From Bolinopsis microptera (taxonomy: Eukaryota; Ctenophora; Tentaculata; Lobata; Bolinopsidae), in assembly GCF_026151205.1 (NCBI RefSeq), contig NC_087082.1:17081401-17145400 (forward strand): 64,000 nt of DNA, given 5' to 3'. Below are positions 54,683 to 64,000 of the stretch, one piece after another. A program made the position numbers and the translations under genes. Position 1 is the stretch's first letter; each line of letters starts with the position of its first letter. The notes below the pieces were generated by a model. The model saw nothing but the letters and a program-made list of their open reading frames with translations, ran no database searches and was not told the origin of the DNA.

Positions 54683-56767
54683 TCACTCTTCTGAAACCTC
54701 TTCCTCTACATTCTCAGCCTCATCATCAACTTCATCATCTTCATCATCAACATCATCACCCCTGTCTTCATCGTTGGTGGTGTGTGCAAGATTTAGGTCC
54801 AGTTCGTCAACAGGTATTGCTTTCTCATAATACCGTCCTCTGTGTCCTCTCACTGCAATCAATACTGTCTTAAGTAGCTCAAACCTCAAACGACGTCTTA
54901 GATTTGCCATAATGAGGCTTTTGTCCTGGCTGGTCTTGGCTGCCAGAAGTGTTGCTACTCGTTTAAGGAACATGGTAGCCTGTGGGCCCATACCTCCGGT
55001 GGTCGAGAATACAAGGCCATTGCAGGTTCCTTTTTCAATTTGTACACAGCGGTCTCCATATTTCCTTTCTTTCTCTCTCTCATGCTTGCTGTACATCTTT
55101 GCTGGGGTGTTGTGATTAGCGTTGGATTTGGCTCCGGGGTGTAAAACCCTGATATCAAAAAATGCCATCTCCATTGGTGACCACAAACCTCTAGCTGCTA
55201 TGTCGAGCCTTGCCCCATCATCCAGGATGGTACCAGGGCGAAGGCTTTCTCCAGTGCATGGCTGGAGTGTGGGCTCTACAACAACCTCATTACAGATTTT
55301 TTCAAGAATGCTTGCAACAGTGTCTCTCAGTCGGTTGTGCCTGCTGTTGACAAAGCCTCCTTTCTTGCATACAAGAATGTGGTTGTAGGTGTTATCTTTG
55401 CCACAAATGCATTTCTTGGCTATGTTGGCAATGGGTAGAGCATATCTCAATGCTATCGCGTCTTTGAACCCTCGCTTGTTCAAGACAAAGCCGTACTTCT
55501 CATAGGGAAGTCCGGTCAGCCAGCTTGATGCACCTTTTTCACATACATGTGGAATCTTCTCACTGATCGAAGGTGGAAGATCGTTCATCAGCTGGTTTTT
55601 GAGTGACGCATACCTCTTGGCATTAGACAAGCTAATGGCAGACTTGACTGCTTTCCCAGCCTCTCTGTTGGTATTGAGAGTGGTGTGTTGCTTCAGGATG
55701 TGGTCTGTAAGCTGCTGGTTAGCCATGAGTGAGTTCTTGTACTCATTATCAGCAATTTCTACTGGATTGATGATAGCTAGTCCACCTAACTTGGCTGGGA
55801 GGGAGAACAGGCTGCGCTCAAAGTTGGACCTAATTGTGTGTCCTGTCATATTGGGAATGAGCAAATTCCTGATCTTGTCCTCAATGGGCTGTAAGTTCAC
55901 TGCTATGTCGGGGGTGGTCCTCATTAGGAAAGACCATCTGCGGGAGGAGCCGTAAACAAAAGCGGCGTAAGCAAGGTGTGGCTCATGCTGTGCAATTGAT
56001 GCCAATCCCTCGATCTCTTCTATCCATTCAACACATTTGGCTTGGATAAACTTATTCTTTCCAGACTCTGTACCAATAAAGGAACCCAGGTAACGACAAC
56101 CTTCAGTGGTGATGTTAAGGTCGGGGAAGAGAGACTTGGCTTCCTCTTGATACTCCTCTTTAACTATAAGCCAGGTCTTGGAAGGTTTGGGAAAATAGCC
56201 ATAAACGGGGCCAGATGCCTGTAGGGTATCCCACCAAATCTTCAGGGCTTTAAGCCTTCCTGCTGCTCCAGAATCATCTGCAAACCATATGTGTTTAGCA
56301 GCTTTGTTGGAGGGCTTATTTACCTTCGGAGTCCTATCTGGAGTTGTATCTGGCGGTGTCTCAATCTTATTGTTCTCCTCTGGAGGCTTCTGGGGAGGTT
56401 TCGTGTTCTCACAGACCACGGGAGAGATATCTGGTGGCTCTGTGGGGAGTTTGTCCATAAGGGGCATCAGGCTACAGGAGTAAAATGCAGAAGCACAGTT
56501 ATCCCCCTGAGTAGTACCTTCTTGGGATAAAATAAACAATCCCTTGGAGTTTGGTATGTACAGTTTTGCTGCTTTTCTGTAGGTATTAACAAGATATTTA
56601 TACAGCTCGGGACACATCACACTTGTGTTGTGGAGGGCAACTCTCCGGTTTAAACGGTTGAAGGCATTATCTGCATCAACCAGAAGGATACCGTGAGTGT
56701 CATCATCTTCATACATAGTTCTAAGAGCATGAATAGCAGCTTCTACTCCACCTTCTAGGCCTGCTGA
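54683..56767 (-). pseudogene. R2-like LINE with reverse transcriptase and restriction-like endonuclease, 5'-truncated
   Basis: Open from about 56767 to 54683. It begins mid-RT (LEGGVEAAIHALRTMYED), then VDADNAFNRLNRR (motif A), SQEGTTQGDN (motif B) and HIWFADDSGAAG (motif C, catalytic FADD). Further on a CCHC motif CICGKDNTYNHILVC is followed by ARLDIAARG and FFDIRVLHP, which fit the PD-(D/E)xK restriction-like endonuclease of REL-type LINEs (R2, NeSL, Hero and kin). The C-terminus is acidic (DDVDDEDDEVDDEAENVEEE). No N-terminal DNA-binding fingers remain and a stop lies just upstream, so it is a truncated copy. Which REL clade is not determined. Confidence 0.8.
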
Positions 56768-57314
56768 CGCTTAGCTTATTGACAAATAACACATTGTAAA
56801 TTTAATGTCTGTTGCACTTGAAAAATTGTCCGCTGTTCAGTGGCCTTACGTTTCATAGCACCCCTTTCGATGCCCCTCGACCCTCCCCTACATAAGTACT
56901 AAGAAGGAGTACTATTTAAGGAGTACTATTGTACTATTTAATGAATTAGAAGATTTGAAAGGACTCGCTAATAGGTTTTGCTAGTACTTATTTCAAGTTA
57001 AATTATCCCACACATTCAAACGGTGATTTGGCATTGCCCACCCCCCACACATTGCTTGGTCAGTGAGGCCATTCGTAAATAAAAAAATATAGTACACCTC
57101 TGCTACTATTAGTTAGTTGCACTTAATCCCACTTTCAATTGAAGTTGTTATGGGTCAGATAGATTTATCAAATAGATGTATATTGTGTTTAGGTGACAGG
57201 TTCAGTGAAACAATACGTCCATTTCGGTGGTTTTCAGCAAGTGTGAGTGAGCCTAGAGAATACAAATGATACATCTGATTTAAGCTAACAATGACTAATG
57301 ATTCAACCATTTAG
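56768..57314. other. Upstream region of the NTE gene
   Basis: Between the REL-type LINE and the first recognised NTE exon. A CAG-bounded segment near 57194-57240 could be a 5' UTR exon but cannot be confirmed. The promoter is not identified. Confidence 0.35.
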
Positions 57315-60300
57315 GATGTAATTCGAATATGTGAAACTGTTGGTACTGCTGCACTGAGTGCCATCATGAATTCCTTTAGTGCTGCCTTCAAATCTGCCCA
57401 AGAGTTACCTGATGGAGATGTTCAAACTATCGTGAGTACTGTTGTTTTATTTAATACTTTATTTACATTAGCTTGTTGAAAATGTGCACTGAATAAAATA
57501 TTCAGTTTGCATATTTAACATGCTACCCATGTGACTGAATTTTTCCTTTATCCTCAGGCTTACGTCATCAGTACGTGTATCGTGGGGTTGACGGTGGCAC
57601 TTTTCATGTATTGCTGTGTCAGTGTCAAAAAGACAGGTTTCTCTTTTATCTTAGTCATGTTATTTTATTCTTCTTTGTAGATCACCAGCTATTTCTGCTT
57701 GAAAAGTGAACTTGTGTTAAAACTTTAATCTTTAACATGATAATGATTTGGATTGATGTCGATAAATTTGTTTTCCACTCATGATTCTTGAACATTATCC
57801 TCTGAAGTGAGAGACTTGGTTAATGGTCAGTACTAAATTTCAGTTACAAGACGATCTGCCAGCCAGCCAGTCGCCTCACAACAAATGCCTGGTCCGTCCA
57901 GGATACGGAAGAGGGACAAAGTGGCAAATTTAACCAAGAAAATGTTCAAGAAACTTCCAAAGGTTTGGTGATAACTTGATTAATCTTGGGGTTCTGAATT
58001 CATATCAACCAAATCTGTATTATTGAGACAATATCAATTCTATACAATCTTTCTTCTGGATGATAACAATTGATAGCCTCTTACTAAACTATACATAAAA
58101 ATAATTTGCAGCTTTCAATAACTGAAGATAACCACGAAAGATTCACAACTTTTATAAAACGCCCGGTAGGACAGTACAGCTTCCGTTCTGATTTGAACTT
58201 TTTCAATCAATAAAAACAACACAGATGCTAAAACATTATACATTTTCCTTGCACACAAGCGTTCGAATTATTACAAACAAAGTTTCTCTACTCACGAGTC
58301 ATTAAATTCCTGCTTTTTCAAGCAATAATGTTTAGAACATTGCAATAGGAGGCTATATTTGGTTCATGTATTAGTGTTCAATGTGTTTAATAAGAAGGGA
58401 AATCTGCTGTGAAATGAAGCAAATCTGTTGGTTTTAATTTTCTTGATCCTAACGATCAACTGATCAACTCTGATTGTGTAATGCTGCTGAGAAAAATTAT
58501 TACATTCGTTTGTATAAAACACAAGTGAGTTTTATCATGCCTTTAGAAAAGTTTAGTTTTTTCTACCCATGAGTTTTACTATAAATTTTTGACTCTTTGT
58601 AACGTGTGCCACTTACAAAGAGTTTTCCGATCAAACTGTTCTTGAGTTATTAACACTAATTAACACTTATTAACGATAATTACTTTGAGGCCGTTTTGGG
58701 ACACTCAGTAGTTAGCTAGTATCCAGGATTGAATTTGATGTTTTTCAGGCTAAGAGTTTCCAAGAGATACAGAAAGCCCTGGAGCGAAGTGGAACACTGA
58801 CTCTGGAATCTGCCCGGAAGTTGATACACGGTCACCAGGACCATCACACTAGAATCAGCAGGATCAACGTGGGACCTCCGAGCTCTGTTCTTGAGGTGAG
58901 CTCTTTCCGTCTTTCCGGACCAATATTCTTAATCATAACACTTTAAAGTTGCGTCTCATTTTTCAATATTTAATAGCCCAAATAGTGGTCATTGCATTCT
59001 AAATCCATTTTATTTGCTTCCACACTAATATTAATAATGTGGTAATTATGTGGTAATTATGTGGTAATTATGTGGTAATTATGTGGTAATTATGTGTTAA
59101 TCATGTGGTATACTCTAATAACAATGCTCATCTCAGGCTAGTATGGTGGATCACGACTACAGACTTCCTCCAGAGCTCAAGAACATCTTACAAAGTGTCA
59201 GAGTCTTCGGAAATTTTGAGCAACCGGTCTTTTTAGAACTTTGTAAGTTATAGACATCTATTTTTACTGCTATCTTTGTTCGTTTTGCTCAATATGAAAG
59301 TGGGACCTTAAAAACTAATTGAAATACACCTGTCTCTCGCTATCGCAGCGAAATCAGATTTTTTTGAAAGAAAGGGTCGTACCTGACCGTCTCAGCTCAG
59401 AATATATGATGAATATTTAATTGCGGCCACTAGAAACAGTCCCTAAACTTGTGGAGATAACTTCTTATCACTCAGAAACTAGTCTAGTTTTAACTCTGAA
59501 TAACTCCCCAATAGTTCACTGCAGTAGTTCCATTCTTATTAAATCAAAGCCAAACTAACTTCCAGCATATCTTTTGTAATTAATTGTTAAGATGAAAAAT
59601 TGTATTCTGACGAAAGTAAAAATAACATTTCCCAATTAGATATTATAAGATATAAATATACATATAATAATGAAGCTACATAATAATATATAAATTGTCT
59701 TTTAAAATATCCTATTAGTCATTCAATCTCAATTCAACAGATCCGATAAAACCACTAGTTGTAGATGAAATCACTAGTTGTAGATGAAACCACTAGTTGT
59801 AGATGAAGCCCCCGCACCCCTTTGACTTACAGTCCTGAGTCTCAGTGTCCTCACCCTCACACATCTCCCCGCCCTTGTCCGGAGCAGGACTATCACAGGT
59901 CCTGGTCCTGGTCTGATATCCCGGACCACACGAACTCGAACATTCCGACCATTCCGACCACTCGCTCCACCCTCCGTCAACTTCACACGCGTGTCCACAT
60001 TTGTCTAGATATTTCTCCAGTTGTCCACATTTCCTCGCTTCTTTCTTGTTCAGTTGGTTATCAACGTTGGTTGAGCAGCCCTCTAAAGATGGTTCAAAGC
60101 CCCGTGCTATACACGAGTCGTAGTTCTTTATCTTTGTCTTTAGTTTCTTCTTCGAGAACCGGCATTTTGTTTTTTTGGCGTCCGTTTCGGTTACAAAGAG
60201 AACTGCAACGATTCCAGCTAACAAAATAAAAGATCTCATCACTACAAAGTTAGGGAGATTGGTCGAGAAATAAGTTTATGTGCTGAGTAGGGGTTTTCAG

Positions 60301-63300
60301 ATATCTTTACTCTTTAGTCTCCTAACTGATTACAAGAAATCCAACGTCATATTGAGTTTCTCACACTTTTCTGACACTTGATTAAATTAAAAACGTTCCG
60401 GGCACAGTTAAAAAGGATTATCTTTAAAGTTCACGATTGGGTAGTCCATTATTCTTATCGAGTTAAGGAAGACTTCTAACAAATGTGCCCACCAAACAGC
60501 AGGTTCTCGTATTACCCTCCTAGTACGAGAATGATATTGTTAATCAAATTTAAGCTAGGTAAATATTATTAAAATCAAATAGCTTAATGATCGGACTGCA
60601 TTAAAATACCTGATACGATATTCATTATACTGAAAATAGCCGATCATCTTTAACTTCTCACTATTCTCAATTGTCAGCGGCTACATATTATTGAAATATT
60701 TGTCATATTTCCCCCTGACTGTGGAATATTTCTTAAATCAAGGCAACCGTAGGTAATGATATAGATTGCAGTATGGTGTACAAATATGAGGTTCCAGATA
60801 AACACAGCTCAAATATCAACACACCTCTATACTAAACTAACCACACCTCTAAACTAACCACACCTCTAAACTAACCACACCTCTAAACTAACCACACCTC
60901 TAAACTAACCACACCTCTAATCTAACCACACCTCTAAACTAACCACACCTCTAAACTAACCACACTATAAACTAACCGCACTTCTAAACTAACTACACCT
61001 CTAAACTAACCACACCTCTGAACTAACTACACCTCTAAACTAACCACACATCTAAACTAACCACACTATAAACTAACCACACCTCTAAACTAACCACACC
61101 TCTGAACTAACTACACCTCTAAACTAACCACACATCTAAACTAACCATACCTCTAAACTAAGCAGACCTCTAAACTAACCATACCTCTAAACTAACCACA
61201 CCTCTAAACTAACCACACCTCTAAACTAAGCACACCTCTAAACTAACCATACCTCTAAACTAAGCAGACCTCTAAACTAACCATACCTCTAAACTAACCA
61301 CACCTCTAAACTTACCACACTCTAAACTAACCACACTATAACCATGACACTCTAAACTAACCACACTATAAACTAACCACACTTCTAAACTAACTACACC
61401 TCTAAACTAACCACACCTCTAAACTAACCACACCTCTGAACTAACTACACCTCTAAACTAACCACACATCTAAACTAACCACACTATAAACTAACTACAC
61501 CTCTAAACTAACCACACCTCTAAACTAACCACACTATAAACTAACCACACCTCTAAACTAACCACACCTCTAAACTAACCACACCTCTAAACTAACCACA
61601 CTCTAAACTAACAACACCCCTAAACTAACAACACCTCTAAACCTCTCGTTACAGGTAAGTACGTGACTAGTTCGTACCATCCCCGGGGTAGTCTCCTGAA
61701 CGACCTGGACACAAGTTTCTACGTGATACAAAGTGGACAGTTCAGTGTGTTCACTGAGGGCGCTAACCAGAAACAGTGAGTATTTCATTGTTAGTTAACA
61801 GAAATTATACTTTATTAGGGTGAAAGTCTCATTGCTGGATTTGTTATTAATTAATTGGTTAAATTCTTGGGAAACGCCTAACTATTTCAAACGTAATACG
61901 AGACGTCACTTACAGTGTCTCGGATTTCGGGTGGTAATTTGCCGCCAATACAAAATCACTTTATAAGGACTTCACTTTTCCCTCTCTCTCTCTCTCTCTC
62001 TGTTCTGGTCAACGGTTTCTGGCTTGACTTCACTTCATATCGACCCTGTTCTTCTTTCTTGATTCTGTTAGATGAACTGTTTAATCTTAAATAGAAGTAA
62101 AACCAAAATGCTAGAAGAAACACCTCTGAATCTAGATAAATATGACAATGATATTGATCTGGTTGTCACAGTTTCTAAGCATCTTAGTATTCTGATGAGA
62201 AAATACTTTCTTGACCGCATACTTTAGGAAGACACTCTTTTGGGAGCACTTCTTAAAGCTTCAAACTTACCAGTGTCTGTTAAGCATTTCATTTACAAAA
62301 GAATTATTGAACCTAGGAATGAACTCGTTCATGATCCAGTCAAGACGTATTTCTCAATTAAAGAACGTTCAAAGTTTTGCAGCAAATCTGTATTCTGGTA
62401 CACAAAAAGAAAGCAGGAGCATCACGAAAGAATTAGTCAGTTGTCTGAAGGACCACTCGATAGAGAATCCCCAAATTAATATGTTGAATAATGAGTCAGA
62501 TGAACTCGATTATGCGCTCATTGGTATTTTAAAACCTACAGAAAATGTAAGATTATGAAAACTTCTGCCGATATTCGAACTCCGGAGATAAATTTGCTTG
62601 TAGTTGTGGTTGTCTTTGGTGTTCTTACTTAGCACTTATCATTCACTACCCATACAGCACAGCTTTTAACAATTTGTAATAATTTTAGATCATGGGTTTC
62701 ACCAACATTTCGTTATTTAGCCGACCTATCGCTATCTAGGGAGTAATGATTTATTTAACATCAAAATCATGCTCTACTATTTCTAATTACTGAAAACTAG
62801 TAGTCTCCCTTGATAACGACAGGAACCAAATTTCAAACCGTTCAACGACAGAAAAAGTAAAAAGCCCTAAAAGGCCCTAATGAACCCTTATCGTGTAACA
62901 ATATGTACCCTTCCAGGCACGTGATAAAGAAGTCGTACCAGGGAGATAGTATCTTCAGTCTGCTCACAATACTGGATATGATCTCCCTCAACAAAGTATC
63001 TGTCAGATCAGAGGTGTATGCTAGAGCTGATACGGACTGCTACCTTCTCAAGTGAGTTGTACAATTTGACATATCTATCAGTGCTGTTTTCAGTAATAAG
63101 TAGATCATCCTTTATCATTAAAGTGGTTTTTATCTTGAATCAACTAGTCATCTTTCTAATTTGTAAATAGAGGTAAATATAAAAAGGGAGCATAATCTCC
63201 AGTGATCTCAGGGGGCGACCTCTTCTCATATCACTACTATAACGACTACTTGGACACAAGAAACTAACTGACATTACTTCAGGTTACCCACAAGAAACTA

Positions 63301-63940
63301 ACTGACATTACTTCAGGTTACCCACAAGAAACTAACTGACATTACTTCAGGTTACCCACAAGAAACTAACTGATATTACTTCAGGTTACCCACAAGAAAC
63401 TAACTGACATTACTTCAGGTTACCCACAAGAAACTAACTGACATTACTTCAGGTTACCCACAAGAAACTAACTGACATTACTTCAGGTTACCCACAAGAA
63501 ACTAACTGACATTACTTCAGGTTACCCACAAGAAACTAACTGACATTACTTCAGGTTACCCACAAGAAACTAACTGATATTACTTCAGGTTACCCACAAG
63601 AAACTAACTGATATTACTTCAGGTTACCCACAAGAAACTAACTGACATTACTTCAGGTTACCCACAAGAAACTAACTGACATTACTTCAGGTTACCCACA
63701 AGAAACTAACTGACATTACTTCAGGTTACCCACAAGAAACTAACTGATATTACTTCAGGTTACCCACAAGAAACTAACTGATATTACTTCAGGTTACCCA
63801 CAAGTGTATTCCGCACAATCCATAGCAAGAGTCCGGAGTCCATGTTCAGATTTGTCCAGGTCATACTGTTGAGACTGTCTCGTGTTACCTATCTGTCTCT
63901 TCACAAATACCTCGGCCTCACTAAGGAGCTTGTTGAAAAG
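57315..63940 (+). CDS. PNPLA6: Neuropathy target esterase / patatin-like phospholipase PNPLA6/7, 5' half (partial)
   Basis: NTE is an ER-anchored lysophospholipase. Eight exons join in phase: 57315-57431, 57558-57636, 57844-57962, 58749-58895, 59137-59242, 61655-61775, 62917-63051, 63793-63940 (972 bp). The gene continues beyond the window, so the patatin catalytic domain is not seen. Exon 2 encodes the N-terminal membrane anchor (STCIVGLTVALFMYCC). RIRKRDKV follows, as in vertebrate NTE. LPPELKNILQSVRVFGNFEQ begins the first cyclic-nucleotide-binding domain, with SFYVIQSGQFSVF and YQGDSIFSLLTILD. VQVILLRLSRVTYLSLHKYLGLTKEL closes it. The start Met is probably in exon 57315 (internal ATG at about 57366) or in an unseen exon. 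PNPLA6 versus PNPLA7 cannot be separated. Confidence 0.93.
59041..59100 (+). repeat. 12-bp repeat in NTE intron before exon 5
   Basis: Five copies of TTATGTGGTAAT, ending about 40 bp upstream of the exon at 59137. Confidence 0.85.
59745..59812 (-). repeat. Triplicated 3' terminus of the TSP1 gene
   Basis: Three tandem ~24-bp copies of the segment encoding the last residues and stop (FIYN plus stop) of the TSP1 protein gene; only the first is used. Confidence 0.85.
59793..60242 (-). CDS. Small secreted thrombospondin type-1 protein, nested in NTE intron
   Basis: 149 codons, single exon, on the strand opposite NTE within its intron 5. Signal peptide MMRSFILLAGIVAVLFVTET, then a Lys-rich region with several cysteines (residues ~25-85: CRFSKKKLK ... 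CGQLEKYLDKCGHAC) of unknown fold. A single TSP type-1 repeat follows: GGWSEWSEWSECSSSCGPGY, TRTRTC, GGEMCEGEDTETQDC, with the WxxWxxW tryptophans and CSxSCG motif intact. It ends GGFIYN. TSP1 repeats bind glycosaminoglycans and extracellular partners; here the protein is probably secreted. A possible relative of small TSP1 proteins in cnidarian secretions, but function is unknown. Confidence 0.85.
   Translation of the reverse strand: MMRSFILLAGIVAVLFVTETDAKKTKCRFSKKKLKTKIKNYDSCIARGFEPSLEGCSTNVDNQLNKKEARKCGQLEKYLDKCGHACEVDGGWSEWSEWSECSSSCGPGYQTRTRTCDSPAPDKGGEMCEGEDTETQDCKSKGCGGFIYN
60830..61640 (+). repeat. 17-bp minisatellite in NTE intron 5
   Basis: About 48 copies of CCACACCTCTAAACTAA with point variants and 4-5 base deletions. 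The array ends within 15 bases of the acceptor TCTCGTTACAG of the exon at 61655, so its C/T-rich units lie where the polypyrimidine tract should be. Confidence 0.95.
61983..62001 (+). repeat. (CT)n microsatellite
   Basis: About nine CT dinucleotides in NTE intron 6. Confidence 0.9.
62090..62560 (+). other. Coding remnant of unknown origin in NTE intron 6
   Basis: Broken frames read LLKASNLPVSVKHFIYKRI, then IEPRNELVHDPVKTYFSI and SKFCSKSVFWYTKRKQE. The RNELVH hexamer fits the RNxxxH signature of HEPN-type domains, with helical-looking flanks. A second frame upstream (62090-62215) is interrupted. Probably a retroelement or captured-gene fragment. The HEPN suggestion rests on one short motif. 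Confidence 0.3.
63254..63803 (+). repeat. 34-bp array of splice-acceptor copies in NTE intron 7
   Basis: About 16 copies of a 34-bp unit GTTACCCACAAG+AAACTAACTGA+C/TATTACTTCAG. The last CAG is the acceptor used by the exon at 63793, whose first 12 bases (GTTACCCACAAG) form the head of the unit. All upstream copies thus carry a full acceptor and the first exon bases, but then read into a TAA stop. Confidence 0.95.
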
Positions 63941-64000
63941 GTGATCAAGTGGTTTCAGATACACTTTTATTATATAATTACATAATTTAATGAGATTAGT

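Noticed and set aside
60830-63803. Regularly spaced repeats that might suggest a CRISPR array
   Set aside because: Units are contiguous without unique spacers, and this is a eukaryotic gene intron.

Overview
This is eukaryotic, almost certainly metazoan, DNA. Genes carry spliceosomal introns with GT/AG junctions and AATAAA polyadenylation signals. Orthologues present are eEF1A, CACTIN, GOSR2 (membrin), a bL9m-like mitochondrial ribosomal protein and neuropathy target esterase (PNPLA6/7). Secreted GCC2/GCC3-kringle and thrombospondin-1 proteins, AT-rich DNA, and copia, CR1-like and REL-endonuclease (R2-like) retroelements fit an early-branching marine animal such as a cnidarian. The species cannot be fixed from the sequence, and that lineage guess is weak.

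Layout. 1-687: 3' end of an eEF1A gene (+). 0.7-8.9 kb: a foldback element bounded by G/C runs, decayed LINE pieces, a possible unknown gene, and a 46-base G run. 8950-21283: a complete 12-exon CACTIN gene (-), whose introns 2, 5 and 8 carry the same 12-bp minisatellite against the 3' splice site. Its 6.7-kb intron 4 hosts a secreted GCC2/GCC3, crystallin-like, double-kringle gene on the opposite strand (13379-18241), cut by a 1.9-kb hAT-type element with a perfect 8-bp target duplication. 22-39 kb: a tandem array of four BTB genes (-), each repeat apparently carrying a 3' scrap of the neighbouring bL9m gene. Copy A is broken, copy B is intact, copy C is garbled, and copy D is split by an ORF1-only retroelement. 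A 5.1-kb copia element sits between B and C. 39-43 kb: the bL9m-like gene (-), with a TTAA-flanked element and a 37/47-bp satellite in its presumed intron. 44-45.5 kb: complete GOSR2 (-). 46-56.8 kb: three more retroelements (a frameshifted ORF1-only element, an SGNH-ORF1/APE-RT LINE, and an REL-type LINE). 57.3-64 kb: the 5' half of the NTE/PNPLA6-7 gene (+), running off the window, with an antisense single-exon TSP1 secreted-protein gene in one intron.

The most unusual pattern is that minisatellites repeatedly abut or contain splice junctions. The NTE array copies the acceptor plus the first exon bases about 16 times. CACTIN intron 5 carries four extra partial copies of exon 6, most with their acceptor. 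CACTIN intron 8 offers a ladder of in-frame acceptors 12 bp apart. The bL9m-like satellite starts right at a 5' splice donor. Exon boundaries were worked out by hand from splice consensus, reading-phase agreement and similarity to remembered family features. No database search or alignment was run.
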